A stretch of DNA of 64,000 nt. Source: JBBECE01 sp964574935 (GTDB lineage Bacteria > Pseudomonadota > Alphaproteobacteria > Rhizobiales > Devosiaceae). The DNA is taken from the NCBI GenBank assembly GCA_964574935.1, contig CAZNOZ010000006.1, positions 23,497 to 87,496 on the forward strand, written 5' to 3'. A model generated the notes under the pieces. It was not told where the DNA came from, ran no database searches, and was given only the letters and a program-made list of their open reading frames with translations. Shown one piece after another: positions 51,535-60,534 of the stretch (the first letter of the stretch is position 1; the number at the start of each line of letters is the position of its first letter). The translations under genes and the position numbers were made by a program.

Positions 51535-53075
51535 CACTCAGGCTGCTTGAGCCGAAATCCTCTGGCATGACCAAACCGCAAAACGGCGCAAGCCGACCGG
51601 TCGGCGTGCTCGATATCGGCTCGAACTCGGTGCGGCTGGTCGTCTATGAGCGCCTGTGCCGCGCCCTGACCCCGCTCTACAACGAAAAGGCGGCCTGCGC
51701 GCTGGGGCGCGGGGTCGCCGAAAGCGGACGGCTGGCCCCGGAAAGTGTCGAGCGGGCGCTGACCGCGATCCGGCGTTTTGCGCTGGTCGCCGAGCTCAAC
51801 CGCACCGACAAGGTGCATATCCTGGCGACCTCGGCGGTCCGCGACATGCGCGACGGGTTCGATTTCGTCGACCGCGTCGAGACCATCATGGGGGCGCCTG
51901 TCAGGGTGCTCAGCGGCCGTGAGGAAGCGCATTTCTCGGCCCTGGGGGTGATCTCGGGAATGCCGGGAGAAGCCGGGCTGGTGGGCGACTTCGGCGGCGG
52001 CAGTTTGGAACTCGCGGAAATCCGGGACGGGTTCGACGCCGCCGGCGACACGCTGCCGCTGGGCGCCATTCGCCTGCAGGACGAATCCGGCGGGTCGGCG
52101 AAGAAGGCACGCCGGATCGCCCGGGAACGCCTTCGGGCGTGCGCGATCCTCGATGGCTCCGAGCATCGCGTGTTCTCGGCGATCGGAGGGACGTGGCGGG
52201 CGCTGGCCAAGCTCCATCAGATGCAAACGCGCTATCCGCTGCATCTGGTGCAGCACTACCGCGCCGAGGCGGACGGCATCGGGGACCTGTGCGAACAGGT
52301 GCTGGCCGGCGAGATTGACGCAGACTCGGTGCCCGGCTACGCGCTTTTGTCATCGAACCGGCGCGAGCTTTTGCCCTACGGGGCGGCGGTCATGGCGGAG
52401 CTTTTGGCGGTGGGGAAGTTCGATATCGTGCAGTTCTCGGCCCTGGGGGTTCGCGAGGGATATCTGTTCGATCAGCTCGAGGCGGCCGACAAGCGCCACG
52501 ACCCGCTCATCGAAGCGTGTCGGGAGCTCTCCATCGAGCGTTCGCGCTCACCCGAGCATGCCGCCGATCTGGACGAATTCTGCGGGGCTTTGCTGACGGC
52601 CCTGGGCTACGAGGAGGGCGCCGAGGAGCGGCGGTTGAGACAGGCGGCGTGCCTGCTCTCGGACGTCGGCTGGCGGGGCCATCCGGACTATCGCGGCGAG
52701 CAGGCGGTCGACATGGTCGCCTACGGCTCGTTCATCGGGATCGACCATCCCGGCCGGGCGTTCCTCGCCCAGGCGCTGGCGGTCCGCTACATGGGCCTCA
52801 AGCAGCCTTCGATCAGCGAGGACGTGATCGGCATTTCGCCGCCGGCGGCGCGCCGGCGGGCGCGCCTTGTGGGCGCGTGCCTGACGGTGGGCTATCTGCT
52901 TTCGGCGGCGCGCCCGGGGCTGCTGCCGCAGCTTCGCTGGCAGGTCGAGGGCGACCGGCTGATCCTCGAGCTGCCGCTGCATCTGGCATTCCTGGCCGCC
53001 GAAAAGATGGTGCGCCGGCTCGAGCAGATGGCAGACGAGATCAAGATGACCGCCGAGGTTGTCACCGCGGCTTGA
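51531..53075 (+). CDS. ppx: Exopolyphosphatase / guanosine pentaphosphate phosphohydrolase
   Basis: 514 residues from TTG 51531 (an ATG at 51567 is an alternative without a clear Shine-Dalgarno site). ASKHA-fold motifs: LDIGSNSVRLVVYE (phosphate 1), ATSAVRDMRDG, and VGDFGGGSLELAEI (phosphate 2). The C-terminal HD-like helical part carries the basic binding surface. It cleaves polyphosphate from the end and may dephosphorylate pppGpp. It overlaps ppk by four bases and runs 14 bases into the convergent rnd. Confidence 0.94.
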   Translation: MTLRLLEPKSSGMTKPQNGASRPVGVLDIGSNSVRLVVYERLCRALTPLYNEKAACALGRGVAESGRLAPESVERALTAIRRFALVAELNRTDKVHILATSAVRDMRDGFDFVDRVETIMGAPVRVLSGREEAHFSALGVISGMPGEAGLVGDFGGGSLELAEIRDGFDAAGDTLPLGAIRLQDESGGSAKKARRIARERLRACAILDGSEHRVFSAIGGTWRALAKLHQMQTRYPLHLVQHYRAEADGIGDLCEQVLAGEIDADSVPGYALLSSNRRELLPYGAAVMAELLAVGKFDIVQFSALGVREGYLFDQLEAADKRHDPLIEACRELSIERSRSPEHAADLDEFCGALLTALGYEEGAEERRLRQAACLLSDVGWRGHPDYRGEQAVDMVAYGSFIGIDHPGRAFLAQALAVRYMGLKQPSISEDVIGISPPAARRRARLVGACLTVGYLLSAARPGLLPQLRWQVEGDRLILELPLHLAFLAAEKMVRRLEQMADEIKMTAEVVTAA

Positions 53076-54228
53076 GTTCGACCTCGACCGGCACGACGCC
53101 CGAGGCGTCGGCCCCGAGCGCCAGCCCGCCATGCTTGATGGCCAGTGCCTGCTCGCCGAACAGCTTGCGCCGCCAGCCGGTGAGCGCCGGTACGTCGGCA
53201 TGGTCGTCGAGGACGATGGCGTCGATGTCGCTGGAGGTGGCGATCACCCGCGGCGCCACCCCGTGCGCCTCGCTCACGGATTTCAGCAGCACCCGCATGA
53301 GGTCGCCGACGGCGCCTTTCGGCGAGGGGCCGCGCGGACGGCGCGGCACCTTGGGGAGCGATTGAGGATCGCGCGCCAGAACCTCGCGGACGACGGCGAG
53401 GATCTCGCCACCGACGGCGGAGCGGGAAAATCCGCGCGAGGTCGTGCGCAGGCGCTCGAAGGAGGTCTCGTCGGTCGGCTGCTGTTGCGCGATCTCGTAG
53501 ATCGCGTCGTCCTTGATCACCCGCTGGCGGGGCACGTCGCGGTCCCGCGCCCGGCGTTCGCGCCAAGCGGCCAGCGCCTGCATCAGGGCCAGCTCGCTGG
53601 GTTTGTTGACCTTCAGCTTGAGGCGATTCCAGGCGTCCCCGGGGTCGAGCTGATAGGCCTCGGCGCGGCCGAGCTCGGCCAATTCGTCCTCCACCCAGGC
53701 GCGGCGGCCCAGTTCGTCGAGTTTCCTGTCCAGATGCTCATAGACGTCCCTGAGATGGGTGACGTCGGCGGCCGCATAGGCGATCTGGCGATCGGACAGC
53801 GGACGGTGGGACCAGTCGGTGAAGCGCGAGCTTTTGTCGAGCTTCTCGCCGGTAATCTCCCGGACCAGCGAATCGTAGGCGATCGAGTCGCCAAAACCGC
53901 ACACCGCCGCCGCGATCTGGGTGTCGAAGATCGGCACCGGGGCGGCGCCGGATAGATGCACGAAAATCTCGATGTCCTGCTTGCCGGCGTGAAAGACCTT
54001 GAGGACGCCTTTGTCGGCGAACAGCCGGAACAGGGGGGCAAAATCCATGCCTTTGCCGGCCACCGGGTCGACCAGCGCGACTTCGTCCCCGGTGGCGATC
54101 TGCAGCAGGCACAGGATCGGCCAGTAGGTCGATTCGCGCATGAATTCGGTGTCGACGGTGAGGTAGCGGGCGTTCGCCGCCCGCTTGCAGAAGGCGACCA
54201 GCGCCTCGGTGGTGGTGATGGTTTGCAT
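53062..54228 (-). CDS. rnd: Ribonuclease D
   Basis: 388 residues. DEDD exonuclease motifs: LTVDTEFMRE (ExoI), a central FHAGKQDIEIFVH (ExoII) and the AYAAADVTHLRDVYEHL (ExoIII, Tyr type). One HRDC domain follows in the C half. It trims tRNA 3' ends and other stable RNA. The start at 54228 is the ATG just before the MQTITTTEALVAFCKR region; the longer frame reads through the divergent aspS promoter. Confidence 0.94.
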   Translation of the reverse strand: MQTITTTEALVAFCKRAANARYLTVDTEFMRESTYWPILCLLQIATGDEVALVDPVAGKGMDFAPLFRLFADKGVLKVFHAGKQDIEIFVHLSGAAPVPIFDTQIAAAVCGFGDSIAYDSLVREITGEKLDKSSRFTDWSHRPLSDRQIAYAAADVTHLRDVYEHLDRKLDELGRRAWVEDELAELGRAEAYQLDPGDAWNRLKLKVNKPSELALMQALAAWRERRARDRDVPRQRVIKDDAIYEIAQQQPTDETSFERLRTTSRGFSRSAVGGEILAVVREVLARDPQSLPKVPRRPRGPSPKGAVGDLMRVLLKSVSEAHGVAPRVIATSSDIDAIVLDDHADVPALTGWRRKLFGEQALAIKHGGLALGADASGVVPVEVELKPR

Positions 54229-54353
54229 GCACACCCGCTGTCGTTGGCGCCCGTTTAGCAGGTCGGGGCGGGCCTGTCTTGCCCGCTTGACAAAGCCGGG
54301 ATGCCATGCGCTTTTCGCGGCCGGATTCTGGCCGAAAATCCCGGACATCGCCC

Positions 54354-56126
54354 GTGCACCCCTACCGCTCCCATCATTGTGCCGAGCTGAGGGCTTCCGA
54401 CGTGGGGAGCCAGGCGCGCCTGTCGGGCTGGGTGCACCGGGTGCGCGACCATGGCGGGCTCCTGTTCATCGACCTCAGAGACCATTACGGGCTGACGCAG
54501 ATCGTCGCCGACCCCGATTCGGATGCCTTCGCGATGGCAGAGACGGTCCGGGCCGAATGGGTGATCCGGGTCGACGGGGAGGTCAGGGCCCGCGCCGAGG
54601 ACACGGCCAATGAGAACCTGCCCACCGGCGAGGTGGAGGTTTTCGCGCGCCAGATCGAGGTTCTGGGCACCGCCGGCGAGTTGCCGCTGCCGGTGTTCGG
54701 GGAGCCCGACTATCCCGAGGAGACGCGGCTCAAATACCGGTTCCTCGATCTCAGACGCGACACGATGCACCGCAATATCATCCTCAGGTCTCAGATCATC
54801 TCGTCGATCCGGCGGCGGATGGTCGAGCAGGGGTTTCTCGAAATCCATACCCCGATCCTCACCGCTTCGAGCCCGGAGGGGGCGCGGGATTTCCTGGTCC
54901 CCTCGCGCATGCATCCGGGCAAGTTCTACGCCCTGCCGCAGGCCCCGCAGCAGTTCAAGCAGCTTCTCATGGTGGGTGGGTTCGACCGGTATTTCCAGAT
55001 CGCGCCGTGCTTCCGCGACGAGGACGCGCGCGCCGACCGTTCGCCGGGGGAATTCTACCAGCTCGATCTGGAGATGGCCTTCGTCGAGCAGGAGGACGTC
55101 TTCTCCGCCGTCGAGCCGGTGCTGGCGGGGGTGTTCGAGGAGTTCGGCGGCGGCCGGCCGGTGAACACCCCGTTCCCGCGCATCCCCTACGACGAGGCGA
55201 TGGCCAAATACGGCACCGACAAGCCGGACCTCAGAAATCCCGTCGAGATGCAGGACGTCTCCGAGCATTTCCGGGGATCCGGGTTCGAGATCTTCGCGCA
55301 TCAGCTGGAAACCGACCCGAGGGCGCGGGTGTGGGCGATCCCCGCACCAACGGGCGGCTCGCGGGCCTTTTGCGACCGTATGAACGGCTGGGCGCAAGGG
55401 CTGGGGCAGCCGGGGCTCGGCTACATTTTCTTCCGCGACGGCGAGGGCGCCGGGCCGATCGCCAAGAATCTCGGCGCCGAACGCACCGAGGCGATCCGCG
55501 CGCAGCTGGGCCTGGCGGATGGCGACGCGGTGTTCTTCGTGTGCGGGGTGCCGCAGAATTTCGTCGCCTTCGCTGGCGAGGCGCGGACGCGGGTGGGAAC
55601 CGAGCTGAAGCTCGTCGACGCGGAGCGGTACGAATTCTGCTGGGTTGTCGATTTCCCGATGTTCGAATGGAACGAGGAGGAAAAGCGGGTCCAGTTTTCG
55701 CACAACCCCTTCTCGATGCCGCAGGGGGGGCTGGAGGCGCTGGAGGCCGACGATCCGCTCACCATCAAGGCCTATCAGTACGATATCGTGTGCAACGGGG
55801 TGGAGCTTTCCTCCGGCGCCATCCGCAATCACCGCCCCGACATCATGCACAAGGTGTTCGCCGTCGTCGGCTACACCGAGGAGCGGCTGGAGGCCGAATT
55901 CGGCGGCATGCTGAGGGCCCTGGCGCTGGGGGCGCCGCCCCATGGCGGCGTGGCACCGGGAATCGACAGGATCGTGATGCTGCTCGCCGGCGTCGACAAT
56001 CTCAGGGAAGTCATCGCCTTTCCGATGAACCAGCAGGCCGAGGATCTGCTGATGGGGGCGCCGTCACCGGTCTCTGCCCGGCAGCTGCGCGAACTGCATA
56101 TCGCACTGAATCTCCCCGACAAATGA
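54354..56126 (+). CDS. aspS: Aspartyl-tRNA synthetase
   Basis: 590 residues from a GTG at 54354 (GTGCACCCC), because relatives start MHPYRSH(T)C; ATG 54306 would add 16 Ser/Arg-rich residues. Class II motifs: an anticodon-binding OB fold (LSGWVHRVRDHGG), motif 2 around FRDEDARADRSPGEFYQLDLEM, motif 3 GIDRIVMLLAG, and a GAD insertion. With gatCAB in this window it may be the non-discriminating enzyme that also charges tRNA(Asn), which depends on whether asnS is missing elsewhere. Confidence 0.96.
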   Translation: MHPYRSHHCAELRASDVGSQARLSGWVHRVRDHGGLLFIDLRDHYGLTQIVADPDSDAFAMAETVRAEWVIRVDGEVRARAEDTANENLPTGEVEVFARQIEVLGTAGELPLPVFGEPDYPEETRLKYRFLDLRRDTMHRNIILRSQIISSIRRRMVEQGFLEIHTPILTASSPEGARDFLVPSRMHPGKFYALPQAPQQFKQLLMVGGFDRYFQIAPCFRDEDARADRSPGEFYQLDLEMAFVEQEDVFSAVEPVLAGVFEEFGGGRPVNTPFPRIPYDEAMAKYGTDKPDLRNPVEMQDVSEHFRGSGFEIFAHQLETDPRARVWAIPAPTGGSRAFCDRMNGWAQGLGQPGLGYIFFRDGEGAGPIAKNLGAERTEAIRAQLGLADGDAVFFVCGVPQNFVAFAGEARTRVGTELKLVDAERYEFCWVVDFPMFEWNEEEKRVQFSHNPFSMPQGGLEALEADDPLTIKAYQYDIVCNGVELSSGAIRNHRPDIMHKVFAVVGYTEERLEAEFGGMLRALALGAPPHGGVAPGIDRIVMLLAGVDNLREVIAFPMNQQAEDLLMGAPSPVSARQLRELHIALNLPDK

Positions 56127-56157
56127 CGCCTGGCGGGGCGCCCGGGCCGGCCAACCC

Positions 56158-56173
56158 TTAAGCGAGCGTTAAC
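56158..56173 (+). promoter_or_regulatory. CtrA box (TTAA-N7-TTAAC)
   Basis: TTAAGCGAGCGTTAAC is an exact match to the bipartite recognition sequence of the cell-cycle regulator CtrA. It lies 49 bases upstream of the EAL gene and just after aspS, in the spot where an activator or repressor would act. A/T-rich 16-base sites like this are rare in DNA of this composition. Confidence 0.7.
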
Positions 56174-56221
56174 GGCTCATCCGTAGGCTCCCGGCTCGAT
56201 TGGGGGGTTAGCGGTAAACCG

Positions 56222-57823
56222 ATGCCGACCCGCATTGTGCAGCTGGTGACGATGGCGGCGGCCCTTGCGGCTTTCGCCCCCGTTCTGGCCGTGGATTTCC
56301 TTCTCGACGGCTATGTCGGGGTGCGCGAGGGCGCCAAGCTGCAAAACGCGGTCGAGCAGGTCACCCGCGAGACCCAGAGCTCCGTCAACAGCGCCATTGC
56401 CTCGCTCCGGCACGTGGTGGCCGTCTCGCCGACTCTGTGCTCGCCGACCTTCCTGAACACCGTTCACGACGAGATGCAGGATTCGCTGGTGTTGCGGCAG
56501 GTGGTGGTCGCGAATGCCGACGGTGTCCAGCTGTGCGACGCCTTCGGTCGCGACTTCGACTATCGTGCCGTCTCCGCGACGATACCGGTGCCGGGGCATG
56601 ACGAGACCATCACGGTCGTCAACCTGCCCGGACACGACCTGCCGAGCCTGAAGATCACGGCACCGGCCGCCGGCAACCGGGAAATCTCGGCCTTCGTGCC
56701 GGTCAATCCGCACATCGTGTTCGGGCTGCCGCGGCCGCTCGAAAACGCCACGATGCTCAGGATGTCGCTGACCAACGGCACCGAAATCGCGACGTTCGGC
56801 GATCCGACCCGGTTTGACAGCGCCACCGACAAGTCGAAATTCATCTCCGCGGAATCGATCGCCGGAGAGATCCCGTTGCGCACCCAGGCGGCGATCCCGT
56901 TTGCGCTGGTCAGGACCGGCTACGCGGACCTCGATATCGGGTTCACCGTTGTCGCCTGCATCATGAGCGCGGCCTTCCTTTGGCTGTCGCTGCAGTATGT
57001 GCGGCGCGCCAACAATCCCACCTTCGATCTGGAGCGGGCGATCGCCGCCGGACAGCTCAAGCCGCGCTACCAGCCGGTGGTCAATCTGATGACCGGACAG
57101 ATCGCGGGTTGCGAGGTGCTGATCCGGTGGGAGAAGCGATCCGGGGAGGTCGTTTCGCCGGGCGCCTTCATCGAGTATGCCGAGATGAGCGGGCTCGCCA
57201 TTCCGATGACGCTGTCGCTGATGGAGCAGGTGCGCCACGATCTCGAGCCCCTGTGCCGCGAGCAGCCGCACCTGAAGGTGTCGTTCAACCTCTTCGAGCG
57301 GCATTTCAGGGACGGCACCATCGTCGAGGACGTCATTTCGATCTTCGAGGGCTCGTCGCTCACCTACGAGCAGCTCGTCTTCGAGATCACCGAGCGCCAG
57401 CCGCTCGAAGACAAGGACGACGCGGACGCCACGATCACGGCCCTGCACCGGCTCGGCTGCCGGGTTGCACTCGACGACGCCGGAACCGGGCATTCCAATC
57501 TCGCCTATCTGCATCAGCTCGGGATCGACATCATCAAGATCGACAAGGTGTTCATGGACCTGGTGAAGCGGCGAACCGACTCGGTGCCGGTTCTCGACGC
57601 CCTCATTCACATGGCGCGCAATCTGAACACGGACGTCATCGCGGAGGGCGTGGAGACCGAGGAACAAGCGCTCTACCTGCGCGCCAAGGGCGTGCCCTTC
57701 GCCCAGGGGTACCTGTTCGCGGTGCCGCTGCTGCCCGGCCCCTTCATCGAGCTGACGCGGCGCATGAACGGCGGGCGCGCGATGCATGACGACGAAGAGC
57801 TGGGCGCCGCCCACGCCGCCTGA
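56222..57823 (+). CDS. Cyclic-di-GMP phosphodiesterase, CSS-motif sensor plus EAL domain
   Basis: 533 residues. TM1 (about 6-28) and TM2 (about 242-262) flank a periplasmic domain with cysteines in TLCSPTFL and VQLCDAFG, like the redox-sensing CSS-motif domain. The EAL domain starts near residue 276. Its signature is GCEVLIRWEK (EVL rather than EAL); SFNLFERHF (Asn), EITERQ, DDAGTGHSNL (Asp), IIKIDK and AEGVETEEQ supply the remaining metal and substrate ligands, so it should be active. A CtrA box lies upstream. It opposes PleD. Confidence 0.9.
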   Translation: MPTRIVQLVTMAAALAAFAPVLAVDFLLDGYVGVREGAKLQNAVEQVTRETQSSVNSAIASLRHVVAVSPTLCSPTFLNTVHDEMQDSLVLRQVVVANADGVQLCDAFGRDFDYRAVSATIPVPGHDETITVVNLPGHDLPSLKITAPAAGNREISAFVPVNPHIVFGLPRPLENATMLRMSLTNGTEIATFGDPTRFDSATDKSKFISAESIAGEIPLRTQAAIPFALVRTGYADLDIGFTVVACIMSAAFLWLSLQYVRRANNPTFDLERAIAAGQLKPRYQPVVNLMTGQIAGCEVLIRWEKRSGEVVSPGAFIEYAEMSGLAIPMTLSLMEQVRHDLEPLCREQPHLKVSFNLFERHFRDGTIVEDVISIFEGSSLTYEQLVFEITERQPLEDKDDADATITALHRLGCRVALDDAGTGHSNLAYLHQLGIDIIKIDKVFMDLVKRRTDSVPVLDALIHMARNLNTDVIAEGVETEEQALYLRAKGVPFAQGYLFAVPLLPGPFIELTRRMNGGRAMHDDEELGAAHAA

Positions 57824-57847
57824 CACCCCCCATTGCCACCGCCGCCG

Positions 57848-57886
57848 ACCCCGCCCGGGCGCGGAGCCGCGGGGTGCTTTCCTTTT
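57848..57886 (+). terminator. Possible terminator after the EAL gene
   Basis: ACCCCGC (57848-57854) and GCGGGGT (57869-57875) form a 7-bp stem with a 14-base loop, followed by GCTTTCCTTTT. It lies 25 bases after the EAL stop. The loop is long and the T run is broken, so efficiency is uncertain. Confidence 0.4.
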
Positions 57887-57930
57887 GCGGCGATTGGTGG
57901 CACCAAGTGCCGCACACGGGAGGACCACCC

Positions 57931-60231
57931 ATGGCGACCGATCCCGCCGAAGCCCCGCATGCGCTCAGGGAAGCGGCCCTGCGGTATCACGAGCATCCGC
58001 GTCCGGGAAAGCTCGAAATAACCCCCACCAAGCCGCTGGGAAACCAGCGCGATCTGGCGCTCGCCTATTCGCCCGGGGTGGCGGCGCCCTGCGAGGAGAT
58101 CGAGAAGAATCCCGAGGCGGTCTCACGCTACACCTCCCGCGGCAACCTGGTGGCCGTTGTCTCGAACGGCACCGCCGTTCTGGGGCTGGGCGCCATCGGG
58201 GCGCTGGCTTCCAAGCCGGTGATGGAGGGCAAGGCGGTCCTTTTCAAGAAGTTCGCCGGCATCGACGCCATCGACATCGAAGTCGACGAAACCGACCCGA
58301 AGAAATTCGTCGAGGTGGTGCGCCCTCTCGAGCCGAGCTTCGGCGGCATCAACCTCGAGGATATCAAGGCGCCGGAGTGCTTCGAGATCGAGGAGGCGCT
58401 CAAGGCGCGCATGCAGATCCCGGTTTTCCACGACGACCAGCACGGCACCGCGATCATCGTCGCGGCGGCGGTGCTCAACGGATTGGAGCTGGCCGGCAAG
58501 AAGCTCTCGAAGGTCAAGATCGTCACCTCCGGCGCCGGGGCCGCGGCGGTCGCGTGCCTGAACCTGCTGGTCAATCTCGGCGCCAGGAAAAAGAACATCC
58601 TGGTGGTCGACCGCAAAGGGCTGGTGACCACCTCGCGCGGCGAGGCGATGGACCGCTGGCGCGCCGCATTCGCGCAGGATCGCGAGCCCGCCGAACTCGC
58701 CGACGTGATGCCGGGGGCGGACGTGTTCCTGGGGCTGAGCGCCGCGGGGATCCTGAAGCCCGAGCATATCGGGAAAATGACCGCCAAGCCGCTGATCCTG
58801 GCGCTGGCCAACCCTATCCCGGAGATCATGCCGGAGGCGGCCAAGGCGGCGCGTCCGGACGCCATGGTGTGCACGGGCCGATCCGATTACCCCAACCAGG
58901 TCAACAACGTTCTGTGCTTCCCGTTCCTGTTCCGGGGGGCGCTGGACGCCGGGGCCACGGCGATCAACGAGGAAATGAAGATGGCCGCGGTCGAGGCAAT
59001 CGCGACCCTTGCTCGCGAGCCGGCTCTGGAGGCGGCGACGACCGAGCAGGGGGCAACCTTCGGGCCCGACTACCTCATTCCCAACCCGTTCGACCAGCGG
59101 CTCATTCTCAGGATCGCCCCGGCGGTGGCGCGGGCGGCGATGGAGACGGGGGTCGCGACCCGTCCGATAGAGGATTTTGACGCCTATCACGACCGGCTGA
59201 ACCGCTTCGTGTTTCGCTCCGGGCTGGTCATGAAGCCCATCATCACCGAGGCGCGCTCCGACCCCAAGCGGGTGGCGTTCGCGGACGGCGAGGATGAGCG
59301 CGTCCTCAGGGCAACCCAGGTGCTGCTCGAGGACAACATCGCGATCCCCATCCTGATCGGCCGGCCGGCGGTGATCGAAAGCCGCATCGAGAGGTTCGGG
59401 CTCCACCTCAATCCCGGCAAGGATTTCGAAGTCATCAATCCCCAGGACGACCCGCGCTACCGCGAGTATGTGGCGCTCTTCCATTCGCTGGTGGGGCGCT
59501 CGGGCGTGACGCCGGACACCGCCCGCACGATCGTTCGGACCAACACTACCGTCATCGGGGCGCTGGCGGTCAGGCGCGGCGAGGCCGATGCCCTCATCTG
59601 CGGGCTCGAGCGCCAGTACATCCGGCACGTGCGGGACATCAAGTCGGTGATCGGGTTGGCGCCGGGTGTCAACGACATCTCCGCGATGTCAATGCTCATC
59701 ATGCCGCGGGGGGTGTTTTTCTTCGCCGACACCTACGTGACGATGAACCCCACCTCCGACGAAATCGTCGAGATCGCGTTGCAGGCGCGCGACCATCTCA
59801 GCCGATTTCACATCGAGGCCAGGATCGCGTTGCTCAGCTATTCCAACTTCGGCTCCCGGGACGGCGAGACGGCGTTCAAGATGCGCGAAGCGTACAAGAA
59901 ACTTCTGAAACGGGCGCCCGACGCGGTGGTCGAGGGGGAGATGCAGGGCGATGTCGCGCTGAGCGAAATGCTGCGAGAGCGCTACATTCCGGACACCGCG
60001 CTGAAGGGCGAGGCGAACCTGATGATCTTTCCCAACCTCGAGGCCGCGAACCTCTCGATGACGCTCATCAAGGAGCTCACCGATGCGCTGGCGGTTGGCC
60101 CGATCCTGATGGGTACCGCCCAACCCGCCCATATCCTGGCGCCTTCGGTGACCAGCCGCGGCATCGTCAACATGACGGCGGTGGCGGCGAGCGGGGTGAT
60201 CGGCATGGAGCGGGCGGCGGCGGACGAGTGA
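57931..60231 (+). CDS. maeB: NADP-dependent malic enzyme with phosphotransacetylase-like domain
   Basis: 766 residues. The malic enzyme part (1-430) has LAYSPGVAAPCEEI, FHDDQHGTAIIVAAA and the NAD(P)-binding IVTSGAGAAAVACLNLL. From about 440 the phosphotransacetylase-like half (AFADGEDERVLRAT, then RGEADALICGLERQY) is thought to be regulatory and binds acetyl-CoA rather than acting on acetyl phosphate. ATG 57931 is preceded by GGGAGGA. It decarboxylates malate to pyruvate with NADPH production and is usual in rhizobia. Confidence 0.95.
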   Translation: MATDPAEAPHALREAALRYHEHPRPGKLEITPTKPLGNQRDLALAYSPGVAAPCEEIEKNPEAVSRYTSRGNLVAVVSNGTAVLGLGAIGALASKPVMEGKAVLFKKFAGIDAIDIEVDETDPKKFVEVVRPLEPSFGGINLEDIKAPECFEIEEALKARMQIPVFHDDQHGTAIIVAAAVLNGLELAGKKLSKVKIVTSGAGAAAVACLNLLVNLGARKKNILVVDRKGLVTTSRGEAMDRWRAAFAQDREPAELADVMPGADVFLGLSAAGILKPEHIGKMTAKPLILALANPIPEIMPEAAKAARPDAMVCTGRSDYPNQVNNVLCFPFLFRGALDAGATAINEEMKMAAVEAIATLAREPALEAATTEQGATFGPDYLIPNPFDQRLILRIAPAVARAAMETGVATRPIEDFDAYHDRLNRFVFRSGLVMKPIITEARSDPKRVAFADGEDERVLRATQVLLEDNIAIPILIGRPAVIESRIERFGLHLNPGKDFEVINPQDDPRYREYVALFHSLVGRSGVTPDTARTIVRTNTTVIGALAVRRGEADALICGLERQYIRHVRDIKSVIGLAPGVNDISAMSMLIMPRGVFFFADTYVTMNPTSDEIVEIALQARDHLSRFHIEARIALLSYSNFGSRDGETAFKMREAYKKLLKRAPDAVVEGEMQGDVALSEMLRERYIPDTALKGEANLMIFPNLEAANLSMTLIKELTDALAVGPILMGTAQPAHILAPSVTSRGIVNMTAVAASGVIGMERAAADE

Positions 60232-60267
60232 GGTCTGGCGGCGGGGCGCGTGCCATCATGACCGATA

Positions 60268-60286
60268 GGCAATGATTCTCAAATTC
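60268..60286 (+). promoter_or_regulatory. Fur-box-like sequence upstream of a candidate sRNA
   Basis: GGCAATGATTCTCAAATTC agrees with the classical Fur box GATAATGATTCTCATTATC at about 14 of 19 positions, including the central AATGATTCTCA. A perfect GGGTG-A-CACCC palindrome (60287-60297) follows directly. In alphaproteobacteria iron control is often by RirA, Irr or Mur with other sites, so this may be chance. Confidence 0.3.
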
Positions 60287-60357
60287 GGGTGACACCCCCT
60301 TAAATCAGCGCCAAAACCTCACCATATTAGGGGCCATACGATTTTCGGGAGTCTCTG

Positions 60358-60484
60358 TCATACTCGACTTCCGGAGATTGGTATGAGCCGCCGTCCGTCG
60401 CGTCCCCTCTGCAGCCCTCAAATAGCGGCGGACGGCGGCAACTGACCTCATGAGGCCGTGGTCTTTCGGGACCGCGGCCTTTTT
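60358..60484 (+). ncRNA. Candidate small RNA ending in a strong terminator
   Basis: A 303-base gap between maeB and a convergent gene contains a chain of inverted repeats. TCATAC/GTATGA is at 60358-60363 with 60381-60386. GCCGCCGTCCG/CGGACGGCGGC is a perfect 11-bp stem (60387-60397 with 60429-60439) around a 31-base loop. A terminator then follows: GGCCGTGGTC, loop, GACCGCGGCC and five T. No frame looks coding. The 5' end is guessed and could lie upstream to about 60330. Not matched to any known RNA family. Confidence 0.55.
60454..60484 (+). terminator. Intrinsic terminator of the candidate sRNA
   Basis: GGCCGTGGTC (60454-60463) pairs with GACCGCGGCC (60470-60479), one G-U pair, around a 6-base loop. 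It is followed by TTTTT (60480-60484). The stem is long and GC-rich, so this is a strong terminator for plus-strand transcripts. Confidence 0.85.
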
Positions 60485-60534
60485 GGCGTTCGGAACCCGC
60501 GCACGACGGTTGGTGAGCGGCGCCAACCGCTGGC

